From positions 310,001 to 374,000 of the forward strand of contig CAJJBQ010000002.1 in the NCBI GenBank assembly GCA_905182405.1: a stretch of 64,000 nucleotides of DNA, read 5' to 3'. A program made the position numbers and the translations under genes. The notes below the pieces were generated by a model that saw only the letters and a program-made list of their open reading frames with translations, was not told the origin of the DNA and made no database searches. Position 1 is the first letter of the stretch, and every line of letters begins with the position of its first letter. This document shows positions 1 through 8,524 of this stretch, one piece after another. Source of the DNA: Akkermansiaceae bacterium. GTDB taxonomy: Bacteria; Verrucomicrobiota; Verrucomicrobiia; Verrucomicrobiales; Akkermansiaceae.

Positions 1-2
1 TT

Positions 3-356
3 AAGGGCGACTGGAATGGTTCCGGAATGCATGCAAACTTCTCCACCGACAAACTTCGTGACGAAGGCGGTAAGGAATACTTCGACAAGCTCATGGCCCA
101 GTTCGAAAAGAACACCATGGAGCATATCGCTGTCTACGGCCCCGATAACGACATGCGCCTCACCGGCCTTCACGAGACCCAGTCAATCGACAAGTTCTCA
201 TGGGGAATCGCCGACCGTGGTGCTTCCGTCCGCGTTCCTCACGGATTCGCCAAGAACGATTGGAAAGGTTACCTCGAAGATCGCCGGCCAAACTCTCAGG
301 GCGACCCATACGCCATCGCTTCCCGGATCCTTAAAACGATTCAAGAAGTCGGCTAG
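3..356 (+). CDS. Glutamine synthetase type II (GSII), C-terminal part
   Basis: The reading frame is open at the left edge, so only about the last 117 residues are present. They begin with a WNGSGMHANFST segment and continue through RLTGLHE, ADRGASVRVP and GYLEDRRP. These match the ATP/glutamate-binding catalytic half of eukaryotic-type glutamine synthetase (GSII, GlnII in rhizobia and streptomycetes), which condenses glutamate and ammonia in the cytoplasm. The R-x(4)-RxP pattern and the short C-terminus after EDRRP fit GSII better than the bacterial GSI dodecamer type, which has an adenylylation loop. A strong terminator follows the stop codon, so this gene ends its transcription unit. Family assignment is secure; the missing N-terminus cannot be assessed. 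Confidence 0.9.
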   Translation, partial: KGDWNGSGMHANFSTDKLRDEGGKEYFDKLMAQFEKNTMEHIAVYGPDNDMRLTGLHETQSIDKFSWGIADRGASVRVPHGFAKNDWKGYLEDRRPNSQGDPYAIASRILKTIQEVG

Positions 357-378
357 GTCCCTCACGACTTTAACTTTC

Positions 379-415
379 AAAACGGTCTCCGGTTCAACCC
401 GGAGGCCGTTTTTTC
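379..415 (+). terminator. Rho-independent terminator of the glutamine synthetase gene
   Basis: The arms AACGGTCTCCGG and CCGGAGGCCGTT pair around a short loop with one mismatch and are followed by a run of six T. It lies about 25 bases after the stop codon and is a textbook intrinsic terminator. Confidence 0.88.
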
Positions 416-423
416 GTATCTGA

Positions 424-667
424 AAATCTCCCCCACAACCCAAGAGAAATCACTTCTTTCCTTGGTCATCGTAGATTTTCATCGTTGTGATATTGGGGGG
501 CTAAGCATCTCTTGGCTCATTCGGAGATCAGCCCCATTCGCAAGAGGCTTCTCATAAACTAACCTCCCTCGGCCCGGAAGCGGGCTGGATTCAACAGGAG
601 TGGGATTAATTTCTGGCGTAACTAAAGTAACTTTCATGTGCTTCCGGCTCTCAGTATCGAGCCCATC
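424..667. other. Gene-free stretch between glutamine synthetase terminator and imuA promoter
   Basis: No credible gene is visible. The open frame on the minus strand (479-928) runs antisense into imuA and resembles nothing. Two inverted repeats occur. One, at 497-535, has GGGGCT/AGCCCC outer arms and ATCTC/GAGAT inner arms. The other, at 572-585, is a small GCCCG/CGGGC hairpin. Neither has a T-run, so they do not look like terminators. Whether they form RNA structure is unknown. Confidence 0.5.
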
Positions 668-700
668 TTGACAAATCCTTAAAAAGTGTTCTAATGAACA
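668..700 (+). promoter_or_regulatory. imuA promoter with overlapping LexA (SOS) box
   Basis: TTGACA (668-673), a 16-base spacer and TCTAAT (690-695) form a near-consensus sigma-70 promoter. The sequence TGTTCTAATGAACA at 687-700 covers the -10 element and is a TGTTC-N4-GAACA inverted repeat, the LexA-binding motif described for Verrucomicrobia. A repressor bound there would block RNA polymerase directly. The downstream imuA-imuB-dnaE2 operon is a classic SOS target, which supports the reading. The TTG start of imuA is only nine bases after the -10, so the message may be nearly leaderless. Confidence 0.85.
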
Positions 701-704
701 CATA

Positions 705-1316
705 TTGAGTGTTTCGCAAATTACCGACTTACGGAAGCAGCTACAGGAACAATTTCCTAGAGCGCATCGGGGATTGGACCTGCCTAAAGATACCGAGTTG
801 GATCCGCTCTCGCTTTCTTTTCCTGCCGGGACCTTGCACGAACTTGTCGCGCCGGGGCTTTGCTCAGGAGTTTCCTTGATGATCTCCCAACTCTTGGAGC
901 ACTCACGAGATCTCCCCCTTGCGCTCATCGATGGTCGCGATTCCTTTGATCCGGCATCCTACGGCTCGGAAAAATGCCGACGCCTCTTCTGGATCCGTTG
1001 CCGGGAAGCGATGCAGGCAATCCAGTGCGCCGACCTCCTCCTCCGCGATGGCAATCTCCCGCTCATCCTCCTCGATCTCCATCTGACTTCCGCTCGTGAA
1101 CTGAAGCGGATTCCCAACGCGATCTGGCACCGTTTCCGGACCGAGTCCCGCGCTTCCGGAGCCTCCCTCCTCGCGCTTACGCCCCGACCATGCCTCCCCT
1201 CGCCGCATAGTCGCTTCACTCTGAGTTCCACTTTCACTCTCCAAAACCTCGAAATGGACCCCCCCCAGCTGAGAGTGACGAACTCCGAAGAGGTCTGCGA
1301 GGTCGTCCATTCCTAA
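705..1316 (+). CDS. imuA: ImuA, RecA/SulA-like mutagenesis cassette protein
   Basis: A 203-residue protein and the first gene of the imuA-imuB-dnaE2 cassette for error-prone lesion bypass. It has the RecA-like fold signature FPAGTLHELVAP near residue 40, followed by a hydrophobic DLPLALIDG strand and an LPLILLDL strand, as in ImuA/SulA-like proteins. In the family ImuA helps couple the mutasome to the nucleoprotein filament. The start is TTG at 705; the ATG at 694 runs into a stop after four codons and the GTG at 709 is out of frame. No clear Shine-Dalgarno sequence is seen. Six bases separate it from imuB. Expression is expected to be SOS-controlled through the upstream LexA box. Confidence 0.85.
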   Translation: MSVSQITDLRKQLQEQFPRAHRGLDLPKDTELDPLSLSFPAGTLHELVAPGLCSGVSLMISQLLEHSRDLPLALIDGRDSFDPASYGSEKCRRLFWIRCREAMQAIQCADLLLRDGNLPLILLDLHLTSARELKRIPNAIWHRFRTESRASGASLLALTPRPCLPSPHSRFTLSSTFTLQNLEMDPPQLRVTNSEEVCEVVHS

Positions 1317-1322
1317 GATAAA

Positions 1323-2843
1323 ATGTCTTACTACGCCGCGCTCCATCTCCCCGGACTCCCACTCACTTGCCTGCTGGCACGTAAACAGGTCGATTCCAGT
1401 CTGCCGGCCGCCCTCCTTTCCTCAGGGAAGCGGGAAAAGTCCTTTCTCCTCCACCTCAATGAAATCGCCACCCGCTTCCATCTCAACATTGGAATGAACA
1501 CGACCCGTGCCCTTGCCCGCTGTCCCGAGCTCACGCTCTACGCCGCCGATCCCAAACTGGAAGCCCAAGCTCGGGCCGAAGCGCTCGCACTCATCGACAC
1601 TTTCACGCCGGATTACGAGGATACCGGAGCCGATACTTTCCTTCTCGACCTCTCCACCGTACTCTTCGCTTCCCGCGAGGAATGGCTCCATCAAGCACTC
1701 GAAACCTCCCGCCAACTGGGACTCCCGCTCAACCTCAGTCTTGCCGAAACGCCCGACCTCGCGCACTTGGCCGCGCTCTCCTGCCAAACCTCCTCCTCGC
1801 TACGCTACCAACCCAAAGCGAGCCTCTCCGTCCTCAGCGAACCACCATCGATTTGTGACCTCCCGCTGGATCTCCTGAGGCGAAACCACGCCTTCCCGCT
1901 GCCACAGGCCGATCTTTTACAGCTCTGGGGGCTCAGGACTTTGGGCGATCTTATCGATCTCCCCCGACAAGGTCTAGCCGAACGCCTGGGACCCAAACTC
2001 GCCCGGCTCCACGATGTTTTAACGGGCAAACATCACCGACTCCTCAAGCTCTCGCGACCCCGCCAGGACTACCAGACCTCACATCATTTCGAACCTTCTG
2101 TGGAAGGCGTCGATCCACTCCTATTCATGGCTCGACGTCTCCTCCAGACCCTCTGCCAACGACTCGCGAGCAAACAACGGGCCGCAGAAGCCCTTCATCT
2201 CGTTCTTTCCTTCGAAAACGGCGCCGCGCATTCCCGCCAACTCCGCCAATCCGAGCCCACTCTCGATCCCGATATCCTCCTGCGTTCGCTCCACACCCAC
2301 CTCGACAGTCTTCACGCGCCTGCGCCCATCTCTGAGTTTCACCTCCGCCTGCGCCCAACCCTCCCGCATCAGGGCCAGCACCAACTCTTTCAGCGTGGGC
2401 TCAGTGATCCCCACAAATTCGCCGACACCTTAAAACGACTTAGCGGCGTGGTAGGCATCGACCAACTCGGAATTCCTCAGCCTGCGGGAAATCATCGTCC
2501 CGGAGAATTCGACCTTTACCCAATGGAAGCAGATCTCAACATCCCAACCCCGTCAGAGCCTATCTCTGCCTATTCACGACTCCCGCTCAAACGACAACGC
2601 CCGCCACTCGTGGTCCGCGTTGCTTCGGAAAAACGAGGCCGCCACCTCCAGCCTCTCGCTCTTCTCAGCGGTCCTCATCAAGGTACGATCCAAGACTTCA
2701 GAGGCCCCTTCCCGCTCTCCGGAGCTTGGTGGGAATCTCCTTGGCAGCAGAGCGAATGGGATGTCGCTCTTCCCAAAAACCTCCTTTTACAAATAACCTA
2801 CACCCCGCCGCACGATTGGCATCTGACCGGGATTTATGGATAA
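1323..2843 (+). CDS. imuB: ImuB, catalytically inactive Y-family polymerase-like protein
   Basis: A 506-residue protein with the fold of Y-family DNA polymerases, between imuA and dnaE2. In active family members the first motif carries a catalytic Asp (as in DMDAFFAS), but here it reads YYAALHLPGLPL with no acidic residue. The later S-x-D-E motif is replaced by TGADTFLLDLS. Loss of these acidic residues is typical of ImuB, which acts as a scaffold linking the beta clamp and DnaE2 instead of polymerising. The little-finger-like region spans roughly residues 240-350. Its stop overlaps the dnaE2 start by eight bases, suggesting translational coupling. Confidence 0.9.
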   Translation: MSYYAALHLPGLPLTCLLARKQVDSSLPAALLSSGKREKSFLLHLNEIATRFHLNIGMNTTRALARCPELTLYAADPKLEAQARAEALALIDTFTPDYEDTGADTFLLDLSTVLFASREEWLHQALETSRQLGLPLNLSLAETPDLAHLAALSCQTSSSLRYQPKASLSVLSEPPSICDLPLDLLRRNHAFPLPQADLLQLWGLRTLGDLIDLPRQGLAERLGPKLARLHDVLTGKHHRLLKLSRPRQDYQTSHHFEPSVEGVDPLLFMARRLLQTLCQRLASKQRAAEALHLVLSFENGAAHSRQLRQSEPTLDPDILLRSLHTHLDSLHAPAPISEFHLRLRPTLPHQGQHQLFQRGLSDPHKFADTLKRLSGVVGIDQLGIPQPAGNHRPGEFDLYPMEADLNIPTPSEPISAYSRLPLKRQRPPLVVRVASEKRGRHLQPLALLSGPHQGTIQDFRGPFPLSGAWWESPWQQSEWDVALPKNLLLQITYTPPHDWHLTGIYG

Positions 2844-5800
2844 AACAATGGAACTCCTCGCAAAATCTTCCTTTTCCTTTCTCCACGGAGCGAGCACCCC
2901 TGAGACCCTCGTCACCCGCGCAGCAGAGCTGGGTCATGAGGTCATTGCTATCCCTGATCACCTCGGATTCTACGGATCCGCCCGAGCGCATCAAACCGCT
3001 CAGAAACTCGGGATCCGAGCCATCGTAGGAGCCACTCTGACCAATTGGTCTCCCCAAAACGGCCCTCAATTTTCCCAACTTCCCGTTCTCGTGGAGCAGC
3101 GAAAAGGCTATCAGCAACTCTCCCAACTCCTCACCGCCCGACATTGTGCCCCGGAACTCCCGACCCCAGATATTCTTACTTATTTACAGGTTATCCTCAC
3201 CCCTGAAAGTCTTCGGAATCCGACTAAAAAACGACTCCTCGAAGCGGCAGAATCACTCAAAAGGACCTTCGGCCCCCACAATGTCTCCATCGCCCTCTAC
3301 CGACATCAGCGCCGAGGAGAGGAATTCATGAATAGCATTCTTGCTGATCTGGCCGATCACCTAAAGATCCCTCTTTTGGCCACCAACGCCCCCCTTTATG
3401 CCCAGCGCCCTGATCGCCTTTTAGCCGATTCCTTCACTTGTTTACGTGAACACTGCACCCTTGATAACGCGGGCCACCGCCTTGAATGCAACACTGAGCG
3501 CCATCTGAAATCATCCATAGCGATCCATAAGTTATTTACAGGTTATTCACATGCCGTCGACCACGCTTATCGGCTCGCTGAGCGCTGTGAATTCACGCTC
3601 GAAAATCTCGGCTACCATTTCCCTTCCTATCAAGATCCTGTGAATAAGGAATTACTCACATCGGAGCAGGAATGTGAATTGCTGCGAATAACTACCGCAA
3701 AGGGCCTGAAATTACTTAATTTGGAAAAAAGTAAAAAACATACTCAACAGATTGAAAATGAATTATCTGTAATTTTTAATTTAAAAAACTCTGGCTATTT
3801 CCTCATCGTCTGGGATTTGGTCCAATTTGCCCGCTCTCAGGGGATCCTCTGCCAGGGTCGCGGCTCGGCCGCGAACTCGCTCGTGTGCTACGCGCTGGGA
3901 ATTACCAATGTCGATCCTGTCGCGGGAGGCCTTCTTTTTGAACGCTTCCTCTCTGAGAACCGACGGTCTTGGCCGGACATCGACATCGACTTCCCCTCCG
4001 GAGAACGACGGGAAGCAGTCATCCAATACGTCTACCAAAAGTATGCTCCGCGGGGTGCGGCGATGACAGCTAACGTGATCACCTATCGCCCGAGATCAGC
4101 CTTTCGGGAAATGTCCAAAGTGCTCGGATTTCCGGAGTCGATCGCCAATCGCTTTTCGGAATTGTGTGCTTCACCGAAGGTACACGACGAAAAAGCGGAT
4201 TTCCACGTCCCCTCTCAGGAGCTCTCGATGTCGAATTACTACCCTCGGGACCAAGTCATGGAATTCGCGGCCACCGTGGAGCGCTCGGGAGTGAGTTATT
4301 CACACCCTCGTTTCAAGCCCCTCCTCCATCTTTATCATGCTATTCTACATTCCCCGAGGCACCTCGGCCAGCATTCGGGAGGTATGGTAATCTGCGATGA
4401 TGGGCTCGATCACATCGTCCCCCTCCAGCCTGCGACCATGCCGGGCCGCACCATCCTGCAGTGGGATAAGAATGACTGTGAAGATCTCGGAATCGTGAAG
4501 GTCGACCTCCTCGGTCTCGGGATGCTCGCCGCGATGGAGGACGCGATTTACATCTGCCAGCAAAGAGGCCGTCCGATCGATCTCGCAAAGATCCCGAAGG
4601 ACGATTCGGCCACTTACGATCTTCTTTGTCGTGCCGACACCGTGGGCACCTTCCAAGTCGAATCCCGGGCACAGATGGCGACGCTCCCGATTATGGAGCC
4701 CCGGAAATTCTACGACATCGCCATCGAAGTGGCCATCATTCGCCCCGGGCCGATCGTCGGTGATCTGGTGCACCCCTATCTCAATCGCCGCACCGGCCGA
4801 GAAGCGATCGATTACATCCATCCGTCATTCGAACCCATCCTGAAGCGCACCCTCGGGGTTCCTCTCTTCCAGGAGCAAGTGCTCCGGATGGCGATGGAGA
4901 TTGCCGACTTTACTGGAACTGAAGCCGATGAACTCCGGCGCGCGATGGCTTGCAAGCGAGCCGATGAACTCATGGTGGCGATCACCGAAAAATTGGAATA
5001 CCGCATGAGTGCACGAGGGATTGCCAAGGAAGTGCAGGAAAAGATTATTCACTCCATCGGATCCTTCGCCCTCTATGGTTTCCCCGAGTCCCACGCTATC
5101 TCCTTTGCCCTCATCGCTTACGCCTCCTGCTGGTTGAAGGTGCACCGCGCAGTGGAATTCTACTGCGGACTCATCAACAACCAGCCGATGGGCTTCTACT
5201 CGGTGAACACCCTCTTGCAGGATGCAAAACGCCACGGAGTGCGCAGCAAGCCGGTCTGCGTGGTGAATTCGCAGGGACAAGCTACGGTGATTGACGATGG
5301 AACTCTGCGCTTGGGCTTAAATCGAATTAAAGGACTGCAGCAGCGCACGATTGACCGACTCGAAGAAACTCGGGCACTGCGCAAGTTTGATTCGCTACCT
5401 GACTTCCTAAATCGCGTGCGCCCCAACAAAAAAGAACGTCGCCTTCTCGCCGCAGCAGGCGCGCTGAATGCACTGCCGGAAGTGGGACATCGACGGGACG
5501 CTCTGTGGCAGGCTGAGCGGCTCCCCGAGGATGATCTTTTTGCGCGAGCGATGCTGAACGAGGATCCAGCTCCGCTTGCGCAGATGTCTCCCGCCGAGCG
5601 ACTCAGCACCGATTTGGCGATTCAGGGACATAGCGTGGGGCCGCACCCGATGAGGCTGTGGCGACAGAAGAATGGCCATATTTGCGTGAATTCAGCGGAC
5701 TTACATCACCTGAGCCACGGAGCTCCGGTCAAAATTGCCGGCCTCGTGATCTGCCGTCAGCGTCCAGGCACCGCTAAAGGTCACTGTTTCATCTCGCTCG

Positions 5801-6006
5801 AAGACGAATATGGCATCGCCAACCTCTTCGTTCCTCGGAAAACCTTCCACGCCCAACGTCTCACCATCACCACTGAGCCTTTCCTCATGGTTTCGGGGCA
5901 CGTCCAGATCAGCGAAGGTAAGCAGCCGACCATCTACACCGCACGCGTGGAGCCACTGAGCGGAATCGAAGGAGGCCTCGCGCCCCGATCTCATGACTTC
6001 CACTAA
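2836..6006 (+). CDS. dnaE2: Error-prone DNA polymerase DnaE2 (ImuC)
   Basis: A 1056-residue C-family polymerase alpha subunit of the DnaE2/ImuC branch, which performs translesion synthesis after damage. An N-terminal PHP domain (from about LAKSSFSFLHGAS) precedes the polymerase palm, where PDIDIDFPSGERR (about residue 380) holds the catalytic aspartates. A C-terminal OB-fold region (around GLVICRQRPGTAKGH) follows. Length and order fit DnaE2, which is shorter than replicative DnaE1. A noticeably AT-rich patch at about 3690-3795 lies inside the gene, but the protein stays continuous. It converges on the prepilin peptidase gene with a six-base gap and no visible terminator. Confidence 0.93.
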   Translation: MDKTMELLAKSSFSFLHGASTPETLVTRAAELGHEVIAIPDHLGFYGSARAHQTAQKLGIRAIVGATLTNWSPQNGPQFSQLPVLVEQRKGYQQLSQLLTARHCAPELPTPDILTYLQVILTPESLRNPTKKRLLEAAESLKRTFGPHNVSIALYRHQRRGEEFMNSILADLADHLKIPLLATNAPLYAQRPDRLLADSFTCLREHCTLDNAGHRLECNTERHLKSSIAIHKLFTGYSHAVDHAYRLAERCEFTLENLGYHFPSYQDPVNKELLTSEQECELLRITTAKGLKLLNLEKSKKHTQQIENELSVIFNLKNSGYFLIVWDLVQFARSQGILCQGRGSAANSLVCYALGITNVDPVAGGLLFERFLSENRRSWPDIDIDFPSGERREAVIQYVYQKYAPRGAAMTANVITYRPRSAFREMSKVLGFPESIANRFSELCASPKVHDEKADFHVPSQELSMSNYYPRDQVMEFAATVERSGVSYSHPRFKPLLHLYHAILHSPRHLGQHSGGMVICDDGLDHIVPLQPATMPGRTILQWDKNDCEDLGIVKVDLLGLGMLAAMEDAIYICQQRGRPIDLAKIPKDDSATYDLLCRADTVGTFQVESRAQMATLPIMEPRKFYDIAIEVAIIRPGPIVGDLVHPYLNRRTGREAIDYIHPSFEPILKRTLGVPLFQEQVLRMAMEIADFTGTEADELRRAMACKRADELMVAITEKLEYRMSARGIAKEVQEKIIHSIGSFALYGFPESHAISFALIAYASCWLKVHRAVEFYCGLINNQPMGFYSVNTLLQDAKRHGVRSKPVCVVNSQGQATVIDDGTLRLGLNRIKGLQQRTIDRLEETRALRKFDSLPDFLNRVRPNKKERRLLAAAGALNALPEVGHRRDALWQAERLPEDDLFARAMLNEDPAPLAQMSPAERLSTDLAIQGHSVGPHPMRLWRQKNGHICVNSADLHHLSHGAPVKIAGLVICRQRPGTAKGHCFISLEDEYGIANLFVPRKTFHAQRLTITTEPFLMVSGHVQISEGKQPTIYTARVEPLSGIEGGLAPRSHDFH

Positions 6007-6012
6007 ACCACC

Positions 6013-7116
6013 TTAGAGACTCAGCTGAAGCATCTCAAAATACTTGATCCAGAGCTTCCATCCTCCGAAAAGCCAGGTCACCGCACCGAGTGCAAGAAAG
6101 GGACCAAACGGAAGGGGCTTTCCAAATCCCACCCGGGCAATCAATCCGACGATGATGCCATAAAAAGAACTCGCGAAAATCACAAAAACGACTGCGTGCC
6201 AGCCGAGAAAAGCACCGATCATCCCCAGTAGATGAGGATCTCCATCGCCCATCGCCTCCCGTGGAATGATAACTTCGGTCGTTTTTCCTGAGAGCGATTT
6301 GAGTTTCTCAATCTCCCACTTCTGATCACCAATCGCGAAAGACTCCCGCTGAAGAATCAGCTCCTTCCCTGAAACCCGGTCACCATCGACCTTAAAGGAG
6401 TGACCAGTGAGCAGGAGTTCATCACTCGTCCGAAAAAAAAGATCGTCCCAAGAGTAGGCCTCACCATCGAGAAGAAAGTGAATTTGCGGATTCTCCTCAC
6501 GTCCTTCCACCACCTTCCACGGAAGCGCCTCCTCAAAGCGGTGCTTTTTCCGACCAAAGAGTAATTTCCCGAGGTGCAGAACGGCCCAAAGCGCCAAAAA
6601 ACCGGCGATCCACCCCAGTATAGCATCCTTGAGACCACCGGCAGAATAGGTGTCCAAATTTAAAAGGTGTCCAGAGAAAAAGAAAGCTCCCAGAAGTGCA
6701 ATCACACTCCCGGCAGTGGTCCACCAAATCGGAATAACCTGATGTTCCGCATCAATGAACGAGATCGTAATGAGAATCGTCAGAAAAATGACCGCAAGAA
6801 TTGCCGCCATCATTGGGAACACCTTCCAGCAGATCAAATAAAGTGCTCCAGTGAGAACCTCGACAATAAGGTAGCGTACCGTAATCGGAGCTCGGCATTT
6901 CCGGCATTTTCCCCGCTGAAGGAGCCAAGTTAAAACCGGGATGTTTTGCCACGCCGGGAGCTGCGTCTTGCAGTGCGGACAGAACGAACGCTTGGGCTCG
7001 TTGACTGAGAGACCGAGCGGAATTCGATAAATGGCGACATTGAGAAATGACCCCACACAGAGGCCGATAAAAAGAATCCCGACGCCAATGACGTCGCTTT
7101 GCCAGATTTGAAGCAC
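6013..7116 (-). CDS. Type IV prepilin peptidase / N-methyltransferase with inserted domain
   Basis: A 367-residue membrane aspartyl protease of the A24 (PilD/GspO) family that cleaves and methylates prepilins. The N-terminal zinc-type cytoplasmic loop has CPHC (about 46-49) and CRKC (about 71-74). Catalytic aspartates are in FIDAEHQVIP (about 122) and AMGDGDPHLL (about 291). Between them lies an extra hydrophilic block, about residues 190-287, absent from the usual ~260-residue enzyme. Several hydrophobic segments surround it. The pseudopilin genes at 25603-27941 are likely substrates. It is transcribed divergently from cca. Confidence 0.9.
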   Translation of the reverse strand: MLQIWQSDVIGVGILFIGLCVGSFLNVAIYRIPLGLSVNEPKRSFCPHCKTQLPAWQNIPVLTWLLQRGKCRKCRAPITVRYLIVEVLTGALYLICWKVFPMMAAILAVIFLTILITISFIDAEHQVIPIWWTTAGSVIALLGAFFFSGHLLNLDTYSAGGLKDAILGWIAGFLALWAVLHLGKLLFGRKKHRFEEALPWKVVEGREENPQIHFLLDGEAYSWDDLFFRTSDELLLTGHSFKVDGDRVSGKELILQRESFAIGDQKWEIEKLKSLSGKTTEVIIPREAMGDGDPHLLGMIGAFLGWHAVVFVIFASSFYGIIVGLIARVGFGKPLPFGPFLALGAVTWLFGGWKLWIKYFEMLQLSL

Positions 7117-7184
7117 GTTTTAAAGGTATCGGGCAAAGTTAGAAAATCGACTGAAAAGACGACTTCTCGATTGCCTCTCGTCGA

Positions 7185-8522
7185 ATGTGGAGCAAGCCTC
7201 CGAGCGTGAGCGCACAAGCGAATTTAGCCCTGAGCACGGCTCGCGTCCTAAAGGATGCGGGTCACACCGTGTTCTATGCCGGCGGCGCCGTGCGAGACCA
7301 ACTCCGCGGACAAGTGCCAAAGGACTACGATATCGCGACTTCTGCGACTCCTAAAGAGGTTCAGTCCCTCTTTTCTAAAAGCGATGCGATCGGTGAGCAC
7401 TTCGGCGTTATCCTGGTGAAGCAGGGAAGCGAAGCGGTCGAAGTCGCAACCTTCCGAACCGATGGTCTCTATCAAAACGGACGCAGCCCCGAGTCAGTCA
7501 CATTTTCGACCCCAGAGGAAGACGCTAGCCGACGCGACTTTACCATCAACGGACTTTTTCAAGATCCCTTCAGCGGCGAGATTATTGATTTCGTCGACGG
7601 CCGTGCCGACCTCGAAGCCGGGCTTTTGCGTGCCATTGGCGATCCCAGTAAGCGCTTTCAAGAAGACGCCCTCCGTCTCCTGCGAGCCGTCCGTTTTGCC
7701 ACTTGTAGCGGTTTCGAGATCGAAGAAGGCACGCTCGCCGCGATGAAGGAAAACGCACCGCTCTTACAAAGGATTTCCCCTGAGCGCATCCGCGATGAGT
7801 TATCTCATATCATCGTGGCCAAAGATCGCGCCCGTGGCCTCGACCTCCTAGTCGATACCGGAATGGCCAAGGTCTTTTTCCCAGAACTTCTCGATCTTAT
7901 CGGTTGCGAGCAGCCACCGCAATGGCACCCTGAAGGGGATGTTTACGTGCACACTCGTATCGCGCTCTCCCTCTTGGGCGATGCCCCTCTTCACCTCTGT
8001 CTTGCGGTTCTTCTCCACGACATTGGAAAGCCGGCCACACAGACCTGGGACGAAGAAGCAAAGAGACACCGTTTTAACGGACATGATCGCGTGGGCGCCG
8101 AGATGGCCGAAGTCATTCTTCGTCGTCTGCGCTACTCCAATAAAATCATTGATGAAGTCTCATTCATGGTTTCTCGCCACATGCGCTTCATGCATGTTCA
8201 GGAAATGCGAATCGCAAAACTGAAGCGCTTTATGTCGTCCGACGTCTTCCCATTGGAGCTTGAACTCCACCGAGTGGATTGCGATAGCAGCAACGGCTTC
8301 CGCGATAACTACAACTTCCTCCACCTCAAGCAAGAGGAGTTCGCCAGTGAACCCCTCATTCCGAAGCCTCTTTTAAATGGCCGCGATCTAATGGATCAAC
8401 TCGAACTCTCACCCGGGCCACACTTGGGGAGGATTCTCAAAGCGGTGCAAACCGAACAACTCGAAGGCCGACTTCATGACAGAGATCAGGCCCTTACTTT
8501 CGTAAAAACATTAGCAAAATAA
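7185..8522 (+). CDS. cca: CCA tRNA nucleotidyltransferase with HD domain
   Basis: A 445-residue class II nucleotidyltransferase of the CCA-adding/poly(A) polymerase family. The head domain shows YAGGAVRDQLRG, with KDYDIATSATP supplying the metal-binding D-x-D. RRDFTINGL is the next conserved motif, and a neck region FQEDALRLLRAVRF follows. A C-terminal HD domain is present (LLHDIGKPAT, with FNGHDRVGAEMA). It repairs or adds the 3' CCA of tRNAs in the cytoplasm. Both tRNA genes in this window already encode CCA, so repair is the likely main role, though poly(A) polymerase activity cannot be excluded. Only two bases separate it from the next gene, implying cotranscription. Confidence 0.88.
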   Translation: MWSKPPSVSAQANLALSTARVLKDAGHTVFYAGGAVRDQLRGQVPKDYDIATSATPKEVQSLFSKSDAIGEHFGVILVKQGSEAVEVATFRTDGLYQNGRSPESVTFSTPEEDASRRDFTINGLFQDPFSGEIIDFVDGRADLEAGLLRAIGDPSKRFQEDALRLLRAVRFATCSGFEIEEGTLAAMKENAPLLQRISPERIRDELSHIIVAKDRARGLDLLVDTGMAKVFFPELLDLIGCEQPPQWHPEGDVYVHTRIALSLLGDAPLHLCLAVLLHDIGKPATQTWDEEAKRHRFNGHDRVGAEMAEVILRRLRYSNKIIDEVSFMVSRHMRFMHVQEMRIAKLKRFMSSDVFPLELELHRVDCDSSNGFRDNYNFLHLKQEEFASEPLIPKPLLNGRDLMDQLELSPGPHLGRILKAVQTEQLEGRLHDRDQALTFVKTLAK

Positions 8523-8524
8523 CT

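Noticed and set aside
479..928. Minus-strand open frame beginning in imuA
   Set aside because: It overlaps imuA in antisense and has no family features.
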